Source of the DNA: an uncultured Dysosmobacter sp. | Lineage (GTDB): Bacteria > Bacillota > Clostridia > Oscillospirales > Oscillospiraceae | Assembly (NCBI GenBank): GCA_934590165.1 | Contig: CAKTOO010000001.1 | Location: 186,001-250,000 of the forward strand | DNA length: 64,000 bases | Direction: 5' to 3' | Shown: one piece after another, positions 52,352 through 59,673 of the stretch | How positions within the stretch are numbered: position 1 is the first letter of the stretch | Layout: each line of letters starts with the position of its first letter | The notes under the pieces: model-generated | Seen by the model: only the letters and a program-made list of their open reading frames with translations | The model's database searches: none | Told to the model about the DNA's origin: nothing | Position numbers and translations under genes: made by a program

Positions 52352-53338
52352 ATGCGCATCATGACTTATAAGGACGCCACGCTGGAAGTGCTGGCGGAGG
52401 AAATGAAGCGGGACCCCGCTGTGTTTGTCATGGCGGAGGACCTCCATGGCCGGGGCGGCGGCCTCGGTCACTATCTGGGCCTGAAGGAGCTGCTGGGCGG
52501 CGACACCAGCCGTATGCTGGACACCCCCATCTCCGAGACAGCCATCGTCTCCAGTGCCGTGGGCGCGGCCCTGGCGGGGATGCGGCCCGTCATTGACATG
52601 CGGTTTTCCAACTGCCTGCCCGCCTGCATGGACGAGCTCGTCAACCAGGCGGCCAAGTCCCGCTATATGTTCGGCGGCCAGGGCAAGGTCCACATGGTGG
52701 TCCGCTGCCCGGACGGCATCGTGAAAATGCAGGGCGCCCACCACACCGACTGCCTGGAGGCGTGGTTCGCCCATGTGCCGGGTTTGCAGGTGGTGGTGCC
52801 CTCCTGCCCGGCGGAGGGCCGGGGCCTGCTGCGGACGGCCATCCGCAACGACAACCCCGTCATGTTCCTGGAGCACAAGACGATGTTTAAGACGGAGGGC
52901 GAGGTGCCCGATAACGACGGCCCCATCCCCTTCGGCAAGGCCCGGGTGGCCCGGGAGGGCCGGGATGTGACGCTGGTGGTGTACGGCGTCATGGTGAACC
53001 GGGCGCTGGAGGCGGCCAAGACTCTGGCTGCGGAGGGCATCGACGCGGAGGTGCTGGACCTGCGGACCCTGTCCCCCTGGGACAAGGAGACGGTGCTTGC
53101 CTCCGTGCGGAAGACGGGGCACGCGGTGGTGGCCCACGAGGCCGTCCGCCAGGGCGGCTTCGGCGCGGAGCTGTCCGCCACCATCTCCGAGGAGGCCTTC
53201 ACCGATTTGAAATCGCCGGTGGTCCGCATCGGCGCGCCCTTCGTGCCCATCCCCATGAGCCCCCATCTGGAGGACATGTGCCGCACATTGCCGGCGGACA
53301 TCGTCCGGGCGGCCCGGCGGGCATTGGGCCGGGAATAA
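52352..53338 (+). CDS. 2-oxoacid/acetoin dehydrogenase E1 beta subunit
   Basis: The 328-residue transketolase-like beta subunit has MAEDLHGRGGGLGHYLGLKE, DTPISETAIVSSAVGAAL, MRFSNCLPACMDELVNQAAK and a C-terminal domain with VLDLRTLSPWDKETV. It completes the E1 heterotetramer. GAGAGGAGG precedes the ATG. Normally E2 (lipoate acyltransferase) and E3 genes would follow; here a terminator does, so the partner components must be elsewhere or absent. Confidence 0.88.
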   Translation: MRIMTYKDATLEVLAEEMKRDPAVFVMAEDLHGRGGGLGHYLGLKELLGGDTSRMLDTPISETAIVSSAVGAALAGMRPVIDMRFSNCLPACMDELVNQAAKSRYMFGGQGKVHMVVRCPDGIVKMQGAHHTDCLEAWFAHVPGLQVVVPSCPAEGRGLLRTAIRNDNPVMFLEHKTMFKTEGEVPDNDGPIPFGKARVAREGRDVTLVVYGVMVNRALEAAKTLAAEGIDAEVLDLRTLSPWDKETVLASVRKTGHAVVAHEAVRQGGFGAELSATISEEAFTDLKSPVVRIGAPFVPIPMSPHLEDMCRTLPADIVRAARRALGRE

Positions 53339-53344
53339 AAAACC

Positions 53345-53381
53345 ACGCGGGAGCCAGACCGGCTCCCGCGTATCGTTTTTT
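53345..53381. terminator. Terminator after the E1 operon and thiM
   Basis: ACGCGGGAGCC-AGACC-GGCTCCCGCGT, followed by TATCGTTTTTT, between convergent operons. Confidence 0.75.
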
Positions 53382-54186
53382 AAAGAGAAAGAGGAAAAAG
53401 CTCCGCTTCCCGCTCCAAGTCCGCCGCCGTCAAGGCGCCGGCGGCGTCCAGCAGCGCCGTGCGGAAGCTGCCGGGACCCGTTTCCCCCGCAGCGCGGTCC
53501 GCCCGGCGGGAGCACACCTTCCAGAAGGCGGCGGCCAGCAGGGCGGCCTCCCGGGGCTCCGGCTCCACGGCGGCGAACACACCGCACAGCACGGAGAGCA
53601 TACACCCCGTGCCGGTGACCTGGGCCATGCGGCCGCTGCCGCCGGTGCAGCACCAGGCACTGCTGCCGTCGGTGACGATGTCCTCCGGTCCGGACAGCAG
53701 CACGGTGGTATGGAGGTCCCTTGCCAGGGCGGCGGCCCGGCGGAGCCGCTCCGCCCGGGTGGCGGCGCCGGGACTGTCCACCCCCTGCTCCTGGCTGCGC
53801 AGCCGCAGCAGGGCCTGGGCCTCCCCCAGGTTCACCCGCAGGATGGTGGGCGTGCACACCGCCAGCAGGCGGCGGATGTTGTCCAGCCGCCAGGGAGAGG
53901 CGCCCACCCCCACCGGGTCCAGCACCACCGGCCGGCCCAGGGAAGAGGCCTCCCGGCCGCAGATGCGGCAGGCCTCAAATTTGGCGCTGTCCGGCGTGCC
54001 GGTGTTGAGCACCGTGGCGGCGGCAATGGCGGTGATGTCCGCCATCTCCTCCGGCGCCTGGGCCATCATGGGGCTGGCGCCCACCGCCAGGGCCAGATTG
54101 GCGCAGTCGTTGGCGGAGACGATGTTGGAGACACAGTGGACGAGGGGACGCCGCAGGCGGACATCCTCCAAACGGAAAACGTTCAT
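53380..54186 (-). CDS. thiM: Hydroxyethylthiazole kinase
   Basis: The 268-residue ribokinase-like enzyme phosphorylates hydroxyethylthiazole in thiamine salvage. It shows RPLVHCVSNIVSANDCANLALAVGASPMM (the start spans about 15-45), VLDPVGVGAS, RVNLGEAQAL and the anion hole TGTGCMLS. It follows thiW by 18 bp and is under the minus-strand TPP riboswitch. The start at 54186 is weakly served; a TTG three codons upstream is possible. Confidence 0.92.
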   Translation of the reverse strand: MNVFRLEDVRLRRPLVHCVSNIVSANDCANLALAVGASPMMAQAPEEMADITAIAAATVLNTGTPDSAKFEACRICGREASSLGRPVVLDPVGVGASPWRLDNIRRLLAVCTPTILRVNLGEAQALLRLRSQEQGVDSPGAATRAERLRRAAALARDLHTTVLLSGPEDIVTDGSSAWCCTGGSGRMAQVTGTGCMLSVLCGVFAAVEPEPREAALLAAAFWKVCSRRADRAAGETGPGSFRTALLDAAGALTAADLEREAELFPLSL

Positions 54187-54204
54187 CAAAAACAACTCGC
54201 TTTA

Positions 54205-54726
54205 TTACCGTTCCATAGCGGCGCGCATGGACTTCAGGGCGCCGCTCTTTTGCAGGGAGAACACCAAGATGCCCGCCAGAATGGACCCGCCCACGGTGGA
54301 GACCAGGAAGGGCACCACATAGGCGTAGAAGGCGATATCACCGGCGCTCTTGCCCATGAACAAAATGGCCACAGGCCAGGACAGCAGTCCGCCGATGATG
54401 CCGGTGCCGAACACCTCCGCCACCAGGGTGAAGGGCAGGTTCTTCGTTTTCTTGTAGGCCAAGCCGCACAGCAGGGCGCCGCACATGCTGCCGGGGAAGG
54501 CCAGCAGGCTGCCAAGGCCCATGAGGTTGCGCAGCAGGCTTGCCACAAAGGCGGCGGCCACGCCGAAGCCCGGCCCCAGGAACACGGCGCACAGGATATT
54601 CACCATGTGCTGAACGGGGGCGCACTTGCTGCCGAACACTGGGAAGGAAAAGGCGCTGCCCACCACGGCCACGGCGGTGAGAACGCTGGCCAGGGCCAGC
54701 TTTTTGATAAAGGTCTGCATATTCAT
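54205..54726 (-). CDS. thiW: ECF transporter S component for thiazole (ThiW)
   Basis: The 173-residue protein has five or six membrane helices and the ThiW landmarks: ASVLTAVAVVGSAFSFPVFG, KCAPVQHMVNILCAVFLGPG and LRNLMGLGSLLAFPGSM. It binds a thiamine precursor, probably the thiazole, for uptake with a shared energising module (EcfAAT). It is paired with thiM, as is usual, and preceded by a TPP riboswitch. AAGGAG precedes the ATG at 54726. Confidence 0.9.
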   Translation of the reverse strand: MNMQTFIKKLALASVLTAVAVVGSAFSFPVFGSKCAPVQHMVNILCAVFLGPGFGVAAAFVASLLRNLMGLGSLLAFPGSMCGALLCGLAYKKTKNLPFTLVAEVFGTGIIGGLLSWPVAILFMGKSAGDIAFYAYVVPFLVSTVGGSILAGILVFSLQKSGALKSMRAAMER

Positions 54727-54990
54727 TGTAAAAACTCCTTTGTAAAAATATGTACGCAGGGAGAAAACAGCAGCGTTTTCCCCTTGCAGGGCAAGGTCAC
54801 AGGGAGGCGGAAATTTCCCCCGCTGTGTGGAAAATTCGGTCGAGACTTGCTGGTCTCCTCTCATGCCGGAACACGGCTTCCCATCGCTGCTTGGGTCTGG
54901 CCCGGACACAGGGCGCTCCCCCTCTGTCCGCTCCCGGAGGACCGGGGCGCCGGTATGATTCCCTGACACACATCCTTTCCAAAAGAAGTG
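54727..54990 (-). other. Long unexplained leader between the TPP riboswitch and thiW
   Basis: About 260 bases lie between the riboswitch terminator and thiW, far more than usual. I see no recognisable gene: a 61-codon frame with GGAAAGG upstream (ATG near 54982) gives an Arg- and Pro-rich peptide without family features, and the thiW frame is open upstream without a start. Several short hairpin-forming repeats are present. It could hold a second RNA element or a small unrecognised gene. Confidence 0.4.
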
Positions 54991-55119
54991 AAAAAAACAG
55001 CAGGCGCCTGGTGGTGCCCGCCGTCTGGTGTCCATGATCCTTCCTACGGTGGCATTACCCACATCAGGTAAAAGGGTCGAAGCGGTGCTTCCTCTCAGCC
55101 TTTCGGCTCCCCTGTTTTC
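54991..55119 (-). ncRNA. TPP riboswitch upstream of thiW-thiM, with downstream terminator
   Basis: On the minus strand, 55119 to 55030 carries the conserved TPP (thi-box) elements in order: GGAG...CTGAGAGG, ACCC, ACCTGATGTGGGTAATGCCA and GTAGGAAGG. A hairpin (54998-55027, with a 2x2 internal loop) and seven T residues follow, so TPP binding should end transcription before thiW. Confidence 0.93.
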
Positions 55120-55125
55120 ACCCCT

Positions 55126-55188
55126 ATTATGCCATTTTGACAAAAACTTGTCAAGAGGGTTGAAAACGGCAAAAAAGAGGCGTATGAT
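55126..55188. promoter_or_regulatory. Divergent promoters driving the two TPP riboswitch operons
   Basis: Minus strand: TTGACA (55149-55154), 17 bp, CATAAT (55126-55131). Plus strand: TTGAAA (55160-55165), 17 bp, TATGAT (55183-55188). The back-to-back -35 boxes are 5 bp apart, and the left one is part of a TTGACAA/TTGTCAA inverted repeat (55137-55154). Confidence 0.8.
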
Positions 55189-55204
55189 AAACAAAAATAT
55201 AAAC

Positions 55205-55336
55205 GGGGAGTCCGCGGGCGCGGGCTGAGAGTAAACCGCAGCGGTTTTTACCCGAGACCTGATTTGGATCATGCCAACGTAGGGAGAGAACAGGCGTTTG
55301 CCGCGGACCGAATTTGGTGTGTCCGCGGATTTTTTT
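55205..55336 (+). ncRNA. TPP riboswitch upstream of thiE-thiD-cytX, with terminator
   Basis: The aptamer (about 55205-55290) has CTGAGAG, ACCCGAGACCTGAT, GGATCATGCCA and CGTAGGGA. The terminator CCGCGGAC / GTCCGCGG plus seven T residues covers 55301-55336. GTCCGCGG also occurs at 55210-55217 inside the aptamer's 5' side, so it can pair with the terminator's left arm as an anti-terminator; TPP binding would release that arm and stop transcription. Confidence 0.95.
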
Positions 55337-55356
55337 GCGGCCGGAAGGAGATCAAC

Positions 55357-56001
55357 ATGAAACTGCAAGCAGAGCAAATGCGGCTGTACGCCGTGACGGA
55401 CCGGGCCTGGGCGGCGGACGAGGAGGCCTTTTGGGACCAGGTCCGCGCCGCCATCGCCGGCGGCGCCACTATGGTGCAGCTGCGGGAAAAGCATCTGGCG
55501 GAGGACGCCTTTCTGGCGGAGGCGGAGCGCTTCGTGGCCCTGTGCCGGGAGGCGGGGGTCATCAGCATCATCAACGACAATGTGGACATCGCCGTGAAGA
55601 CCGGAGCCGACGGCGTCCACGTGGGCCAGGAGGACCTGGCCGCCGGCCGGGCCCGGGAGCTGCTGGGGCCGGACAAGATCATCGGCGTGTCCGCCCACAA
55701 CGCGGAGGAGGCCAAGGCCGCCCAGGCGGCGGGAGCCGACTACCTGGGCGTGGGCGCCGCCTTCGTCACCGGCACCAAGACCGACGCCAAGCCTATTTCC
55801 AGGGACACCATCCGCGCGGTCACCGCTGCCGTGGACATCCCGGTGGTGGCCATCGGCGGCATCAGCCATGACAACGTCCTGGAGCTGGCGGGCTGCGGTC
55901 TGGACGGCGTGGCGGTGGTCTCCGCCCTGTTCGCCCAGCCGGATGTGAAGGCGGCGGCGGCGGAGATGCTGCGGCTCAGCCGGAAGATCGTCCGGCCGTA
56001 A
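55357..56001 (+). CDS. thiE: Thiamine-phosphate synthase
   Basis: The 214-residue TIM-barrel enzyme joins HMP-diphosphate and thiazole phosphate. It has YAVTDRAW, MVQLREKHL, INDNVDIAVKTGADGVHVGQ and the phosphate loop VVAIGGISHDN. The ATG at 55357 follows GGAAGGAG. It is the first gene under the plus-strand TPP riboswitch. Confidence 0.95.
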   Translation: MKLQAEQMRLYAVTDRAWAADEEAFWDQVRAAIAGGATMVQLREKHLAEDAFLAEAERFVALCREAGVISIINDNVDIAVKTGADGVHVGQEDLAAGRARELLGPDKIIGVSAHNAEEAKAAQAAGADYLGVGAAFVTGTKTDAKPISRDTIRAVTAAVDIPVVAIGGISHDNVLELAGCGLDGVAVVSALFAQPDVKAAAAEMLRLSRKIVRP

Positions 56002-56101
56002 ATATTTCACGAGAAAGCGGCAAAGCCGCTTCTTCGCGGCGGACCGGGGGCACCACCTTTCGCCGCGTTAAAAAACTTCAATGCAGAAAGGAAGCAGACA
56101 A

Positions 56102-56911
56102 ATGAGAACAGCATTGACGATCGCCGGAAGCGATTCCAGCGGAGGCGCCGGTATTCAGGCTGACATCAAGACCATGACGGTGAACGGCGTATTCGCCATG
56201 AGCGCCATCACGGCCCTGACCGCCCAGAACACCACCGGCGTCACAGATATTTTGGAGGCCACGCCCGCCTTTTTGGAAAAGGAACTGGACGCGGTGTTCA
56301 CGGACATTTTCCCCGACGCGGTGAAGATTGGCATGGTCTCCTCCGCGGAGCTCATCACCGTCATCGCGGACAAGCTCCGCCAGTACGGCGCCCGCCACAT
56401 CGTGGTGGACCCAGTCATGGTGGCCACCTCCGGGGCCAAGCTCCTGCGGGACGATGCCATCGAGGTTTTGAAGGAGCGGCTGCTGCCCCTGGCGGAGGTG
56501 CTGACCCCCAACATCCCGGAGGCGGAGATCCTCTATGGCGAAAAAATTGAAAGCGCCGAAGACATGGAGACCGCTGCCCGGGCTATCGGAGAGCGGTACG
56601 GCTGCGCTGTTTTGTGCAAGGGCGGCCACCAGCTCAACGACGCCAACGACCTGCTGTGGACCCCCGCCGGCAGCCGCTGGTTCCGGGGCCGCCGTATTCA
56701 AAATCCCAACACCCACGGCACCGGGTGCACTCTCTCCAGTGCCATCGCCGCCAACCTGGCCAAGGGCTTCACTCTGGAGGAGTCTGTGGAAAAGGCCAAG
56801 GAGTACATCTCCGGTGCTCTGGGCGCTATGCTGGACCTGGGCCATGGCGCCGGTCCCATGGACCACGCCTTTGACATCAAGGACAGCTACCGGATGGAGG
56901 CGCAGCGGTGA
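56102..56911 (+). CDS. thiD: Hydroxymethylpyrimidine (phosphate) kinase
   Basis: The 269-residue ribokinase-fold enzyme makes HMP-diphosphate from HMP. It has the N-terminal TIAGSDSSGGAGIQADIKT, the VVDPVMVATSG segment, LTPNIPEAEIL, VLCKGGH and the catalytic HGTGCTLSSAIAANLA. The ATG at 56102 follows AAAGGAAG. A 100-bp gap with a small hairpin (GCGGC/GCCGC) separates it from thiE. It overlaps cytX by four bases. Confidence 0.95.
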   Translation: MRTALTIAGSDSSGGAGIQADIKTMTVNGVFAMSAITALTAQNTTGVTDILEATPAFLEKELDAVFTDIFPDAVKIGMVSSAELITVIADKLRQYGARHIVVDPVMVATSGAKLLRDDAIEVLKERLLPLAEVLTPNIPEAEILYGEKIESAEDMETAARAIGERYGCAVLCKGGHQLNDANDLLWTPAGSRWFRGRRIQNPNTHGTGCTLSSAIAANLAKGFTLEESVEKAKEYISGALGAMLDLGHGAGPMDHAFDIKDSYRMEAQR

Positions 56912-58080
56912 AAAAAACAACCGTCGTACAAAACGGCCTCATCTGGTTCGGCGCCGGCGTGTCCCTGGCGGAGATCCTCACCGGCACCTACTTCGCCTCT
57001 CTGGGCATGGCCCGGGGCATGGCGGCAATTCTTCTGGGCCACCTGATCGGCGGCGCCATGATGTATCTGGCGGGACTCATCGGCGGCTGCACCGGCCTGA
57101 GCGCCATGGAGACGGTGAAGCTGAGCTTCGGCCGCCGTGGCGGTATGCTGTTTGCGGCGCTGAACGTGCTGCAGCTGGTGGGCTGGACCGCCATTATGAT
57201 CTATGACGGCGCCCTGGCGGTAGGGGGCATCTTTCCCGTGGGCTGCTGGGTGTGGTGCCTGGTCATTGGCGGGCTCATCATTTTGTGGATCGCTGTGGGC
57301 ATCACCAATCTGGGCTGGCTCAACAAGATCGCCATGGCGGCGCTGCTGCTTTTGACGCTGGTGCTGTGCAAAGTCATTTTCTTCTCCGGCGCCGCCCCCG
57401 GCGCCATGGAGGGCGACGCCATGAGCTTCGGCGCGGCGGTGGAGTTGGCGGTGGCCATGCCCTTGAGCTGGCTGCCCCTCATCAGCGACTATACCCGCGA
57501 GGCGGAAAAGCCTGCCCAGGCCACTCTTTGCAGTGTGGTGGTCTACGGCCTGGTGTCCTGCTGGATGTATGTCATCGGCATGGGCGCCGCCTTGTATACC
57601 GGGGAGTCTGACATCGCCCGGATCATGGTGAAGGCGGGCCTGGGCATTGCGGCCCTGGTGATCCTTATCCTCTCCACCGTTACCACCACGTTCCTGGATG
57701 CCTGGTCTGCGGGTATCTCCGCGGAGTCCCTGTGGAAAAAGCTCAACGGCAAATGGACCGCCATCGCCGTGACGGCCATCGGTATCCTGGGGGCCATGCT
57801 GTTCCCCATGGATGACATCACGGATTTCCTCTATCTCATCGGCTCCGTGTTCGCGCCCATGATCGCCGTGCAGATTGCGGACCACTTCCTGCTGCACCGG
57901 GACCGTTCCGGCGTGGACGCCGACGGGCGGAACCTGGTCATCTGGCTGGTGGGCTTTGCCGCCTACCGTCTTCTGATGCGGGCGGACATCGTGGTGGGCT
58001 ATACCCTGGTGGATATGGTGCTGACCGTGGCGCTGTGCTTGGCGGCGGACCGGCTGTTCCCGAAAAAAGGATCCGTCTGA
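56908..58080 (+). CDS. cytX: Cytosine-permease-like transporter, probable HMP importer CytX
   Basis: The 390-residue NCS1-type membrane protein has about eleven helices, with FGAGVSLAEILTGTYFASLG at the N-terminus and PLSWLPLISDYTREA, the family substrate loop. Members of this size linked to TPP riboswitches and thiD are called CytX and are thought to import hydroxymethylpyrimidine. It starts with GTG (56908), overlapping the thiD stop, with GGAGG six bases upstream. With ThiW it gives the cell salvage of both halves of thiamine. Confidence 0.88.
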   Translation: MKKTTVVQNGLIWFGAGVSLAEILTGTYFASLGMARGMAAILLGHLIGGAMMYLAGLIGGCTGLSAMETVKLSFGRRGGMLFAALNVLQLVGWTAIMIYDGALAVGGIFPVGCWVWCLVIGGLIILWIAVGITNLGWLNKIAMAALLLLTLVLCKVIFFSGAAPGAMEGDAMSFGAAVELAVAMPLSWLPLISDYTREAEKPAQATLCSVVVYGLVSCWMYVIGMGAALYTGESDIARIMVKAGLGIAALVILILSTVTTTFLDAWSAGISAESLWKKLNGKWTAIAVTAIGILGAMLFPMDDITDFLYLIGSVFAPMIAVQIADHFLLHRDRSGVDADGRNLVIWLVGFAAYRLLMRADIVVGYTLVDMVLTVALCLAADRLFPKKGSV

Positions 58081-58133
58081 CATGCGGGCGGGCAGCTCCA
58101 TTTGCCAACAAAACTTGGCGCTGAGGCGCAAGC

Positions 58134-58450
58134 ATGAATAGGGAAGAAATCTTAGCTGCCAGCAGAAAAGAAAACAAAAATCAAGACATCGCCGAAGCGG
58201 AATGCTTGAAACAAGCAAGGTGGCCTACACGGTGGGCTGCCTGGTTTGCTGCCTGATTTGCGCGCTGCAGTGGCTATTCACAAATACCGTCAACTGGGGA
58301 TGCTGGGTCGTAAATTTCAGTATTTTGGGGACGATTTTCCTTGTGAAGTCAATGAAAATGAAAAAGCGCCATGAGATTTTCATGACCGTTTTTTATTATG
58401 GATTCTGCACATTTTTTGCAGTCGGATTTGTAATGAGCCTGCGGGGATAA
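58134..58450 (+). pseudogene. Small membrane protein (DUF6442-like), frameshifted
   Basis: An ATG at 58134 reads MNREEILAASRKENKNQDIA and CLKQA, the usual start of a small two-helix membrane family found beside XRE regulators in Firmicutes. After codon 28 (near 58217) the frame is wrong, and the rest of the family sequence continues in another frame: KVAYTVGCLVCCLICALQ, then the NWGCWVVNFSILGTIFLVK and KKRHEIFMTVFYYG segments, to 58450. Loss of one A in GCAAAGGTG would explain it. A shortened protein from ATG 58202 is possible but would lack the conserved start. The region is less GC-rich than its surroundings. The DUF number is from memory. Confidence 0.7.
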
Positions 58451-58455
58451 AATCG

Positions 58456-58662
58456 ATGGAAGATTCACTGGCTCTTCATAACCGAATCAAAGAAGCGAGA
58501 ACGGAAAAAGGACTGTCACAGTCGGCTCTTGCTGAAATGGTCGGCGTTTCAAGAAATACCATCAGTTCGATTGAAACCGGGCAGTTTAGTCCGACAGCAA
58601 AACTGGCGCTTGTTTTGTGCATTGCATTGGACCATAAGTTCGAGGAGCTGTTCTATTTCTGA
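58456..58662 (+). CDS. Small XRE-family helix-turn-helix regulator
   Basis: The 68-residue protein is a single Cro/C1-type helix-turn-helix: RIKEARTEKGLSQSALAEMV, GVSRNTISSIETGQFSPT, then LALVLCIALDHKFEELFYF. It lies 5 bp after the frameshifted membrane gene and belongs with it; such pairs are common, and their targets are unknown. Its codon use and GC content are lower than in neighbouring genes, suggesting transfer. Confidence 0.88.
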   Translation: MEDSLALHNRIKEARTEKGLSQSALAEMVGVSRNTISSIETGQFSPTAKLALVLCIALDHKFEELFYF

Positions 58663-58740
58663 GCCTGACAAATCACCGCCTGCCGAAACGAGAGTTGGAA
58701 AGACCAACGCATCACGCACAATCAGCCTTGCATTCATTGC

Positions 58741-58782
58741 AAAAAAGCACCCACCCCGTTTGAAACGGGGTGGGTGCTTTTT
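58741..58782. terminator. Bidirectional terminator
   Basis: AAAAAAGCACCCACCCCGTTT-GA-AACGGGGTGGGTGCTTTTT separates the XRE gene from convergent nfo. Bases 58663-58740 hold no recognisable gene. Confidence 0.88.
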
Positions 58783-58827
58783 CGGATACGCGGAAAGGCG
58801 CGGCGAAATGGCATGGCGCTTTTTCAT

Positions 58828-59661
58828 TTACAGCTCTGCCTGCTGCCGCAGCAAGGCGATCTCCTCTGCGTAGCCGGGCAGCTCGTTGGGAGTCTCCAGG
58901 CAGAAAGGCAAGTCCCGCAGGGCCGGGTGGCGGACCACCCGGGCCAGGGCCTCCAGGCCGATGCAGCCGTGGCCGATGCGCTCGTGGCGGTCCTTCCGGG
59001 CACCGGTGGGATTTTTGCTGTCGTTGAGGTGCACGGCCTTCAGCCGTTCCAGGCCGATACAGCGGTCAAATTCCGTCAGCACGCCATCCAGGTTGCCGAT
59101 GATGTCATACCCGGCGTCGGAGACATGGCAGGTGTCCAGGCACACACCCATTTTATCGCCCAGGTCCACCCGGTCCAGGATCTCCCGCAGCTCCTCGAAC
59201 CGGCCGCCCACTTCGCTGCCCTTGCCCGCCATGGTCTCCAGCAGGACGGTGGTGGCCTGGTCCGGCCGCAGGATGTCATTGAGGCCCTGGGCGATGAAGG
59301 TAATGCCTGCTTCCGTTCCCTGCCCCACATGGCTGCCGGGGTGGAAATTATAATACTGCCCCGGCAGGTGCTCCAGGCGGCGGAGGTCGTCGGCCATGGT
59401 CTCCCGGGCGAAGGAGCGGTTTTTCTCCTCCACGCCGCACAGGTTCAGAGTGTAAGGGGCGTGGGCGATGATGGGGGCGAAGCGGTGCTCCGCCATCAGG
59501 GCCATCAGGGCCGCCGCGTCGGCGCTGTCCAGGTCCTTGGCCCTGCTGCCCCGGGGGTTCCGGGTGAAAAATTGAAACGTGTCCGCTCCCAGCTCCAGGG
59601 CCTGGCGGCCCATGGCCAGAAAGCCCTTGGAGGAGGACAAGTGGCAGCCGATGTGCAGCAT
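58828..59661 (-). CDS. nfo: Deoxyribonuclease IV (AP endonuclease IV)
   Basis: The 277-residue TIM-barrel nuclease cuts at abasic sites. Zinc-site motifs in order are IGCHLSSSKG, IIAHAPYTLNL, YNFHPGSHVG, LLETMAGKG, GVCLDTCHVSDAGYD, LKAVHLNDSKNPTGARKDRH, RIGHGCIG and LETPN. It starts 12 bp after the hybrid kinase gene and is probably co-transcribed with it. Confidence 0.95.
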   Translation of the reverse strand: MLHIGCHLSSSKGFLAMGRQALELGADTFQFFTRNPRGSRAKDLDSADAAALMALMAEHRFAPIIAHAPYTLNLCGVEEKNRSFARETMADDLRRLEHLPGQYYNFHPGSHVGQGTEAGITFIAQGLNDILRPDQATTVLLETMAGKGSEVGGRFEELREILDRVDLGDKMGVCLDTCHVSDAGYDIIGNLDGVLTEFDRCIGLERLKAVHLNDSKNPTGARKDRHERIGHGCIGLEALARVVRHPALRDLPFCLETPNELPGYAEEIALLRQQAEL

Positions 59662-59673
59662 AAAACAATCTCC

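Noticed and set aside
54797..54982. A 61-codon gene in the thiW leader
   Set aside because: Arg/Pro-rich product without recognisable family and only a modest ribosome site; kept as an unexplained leader instead.
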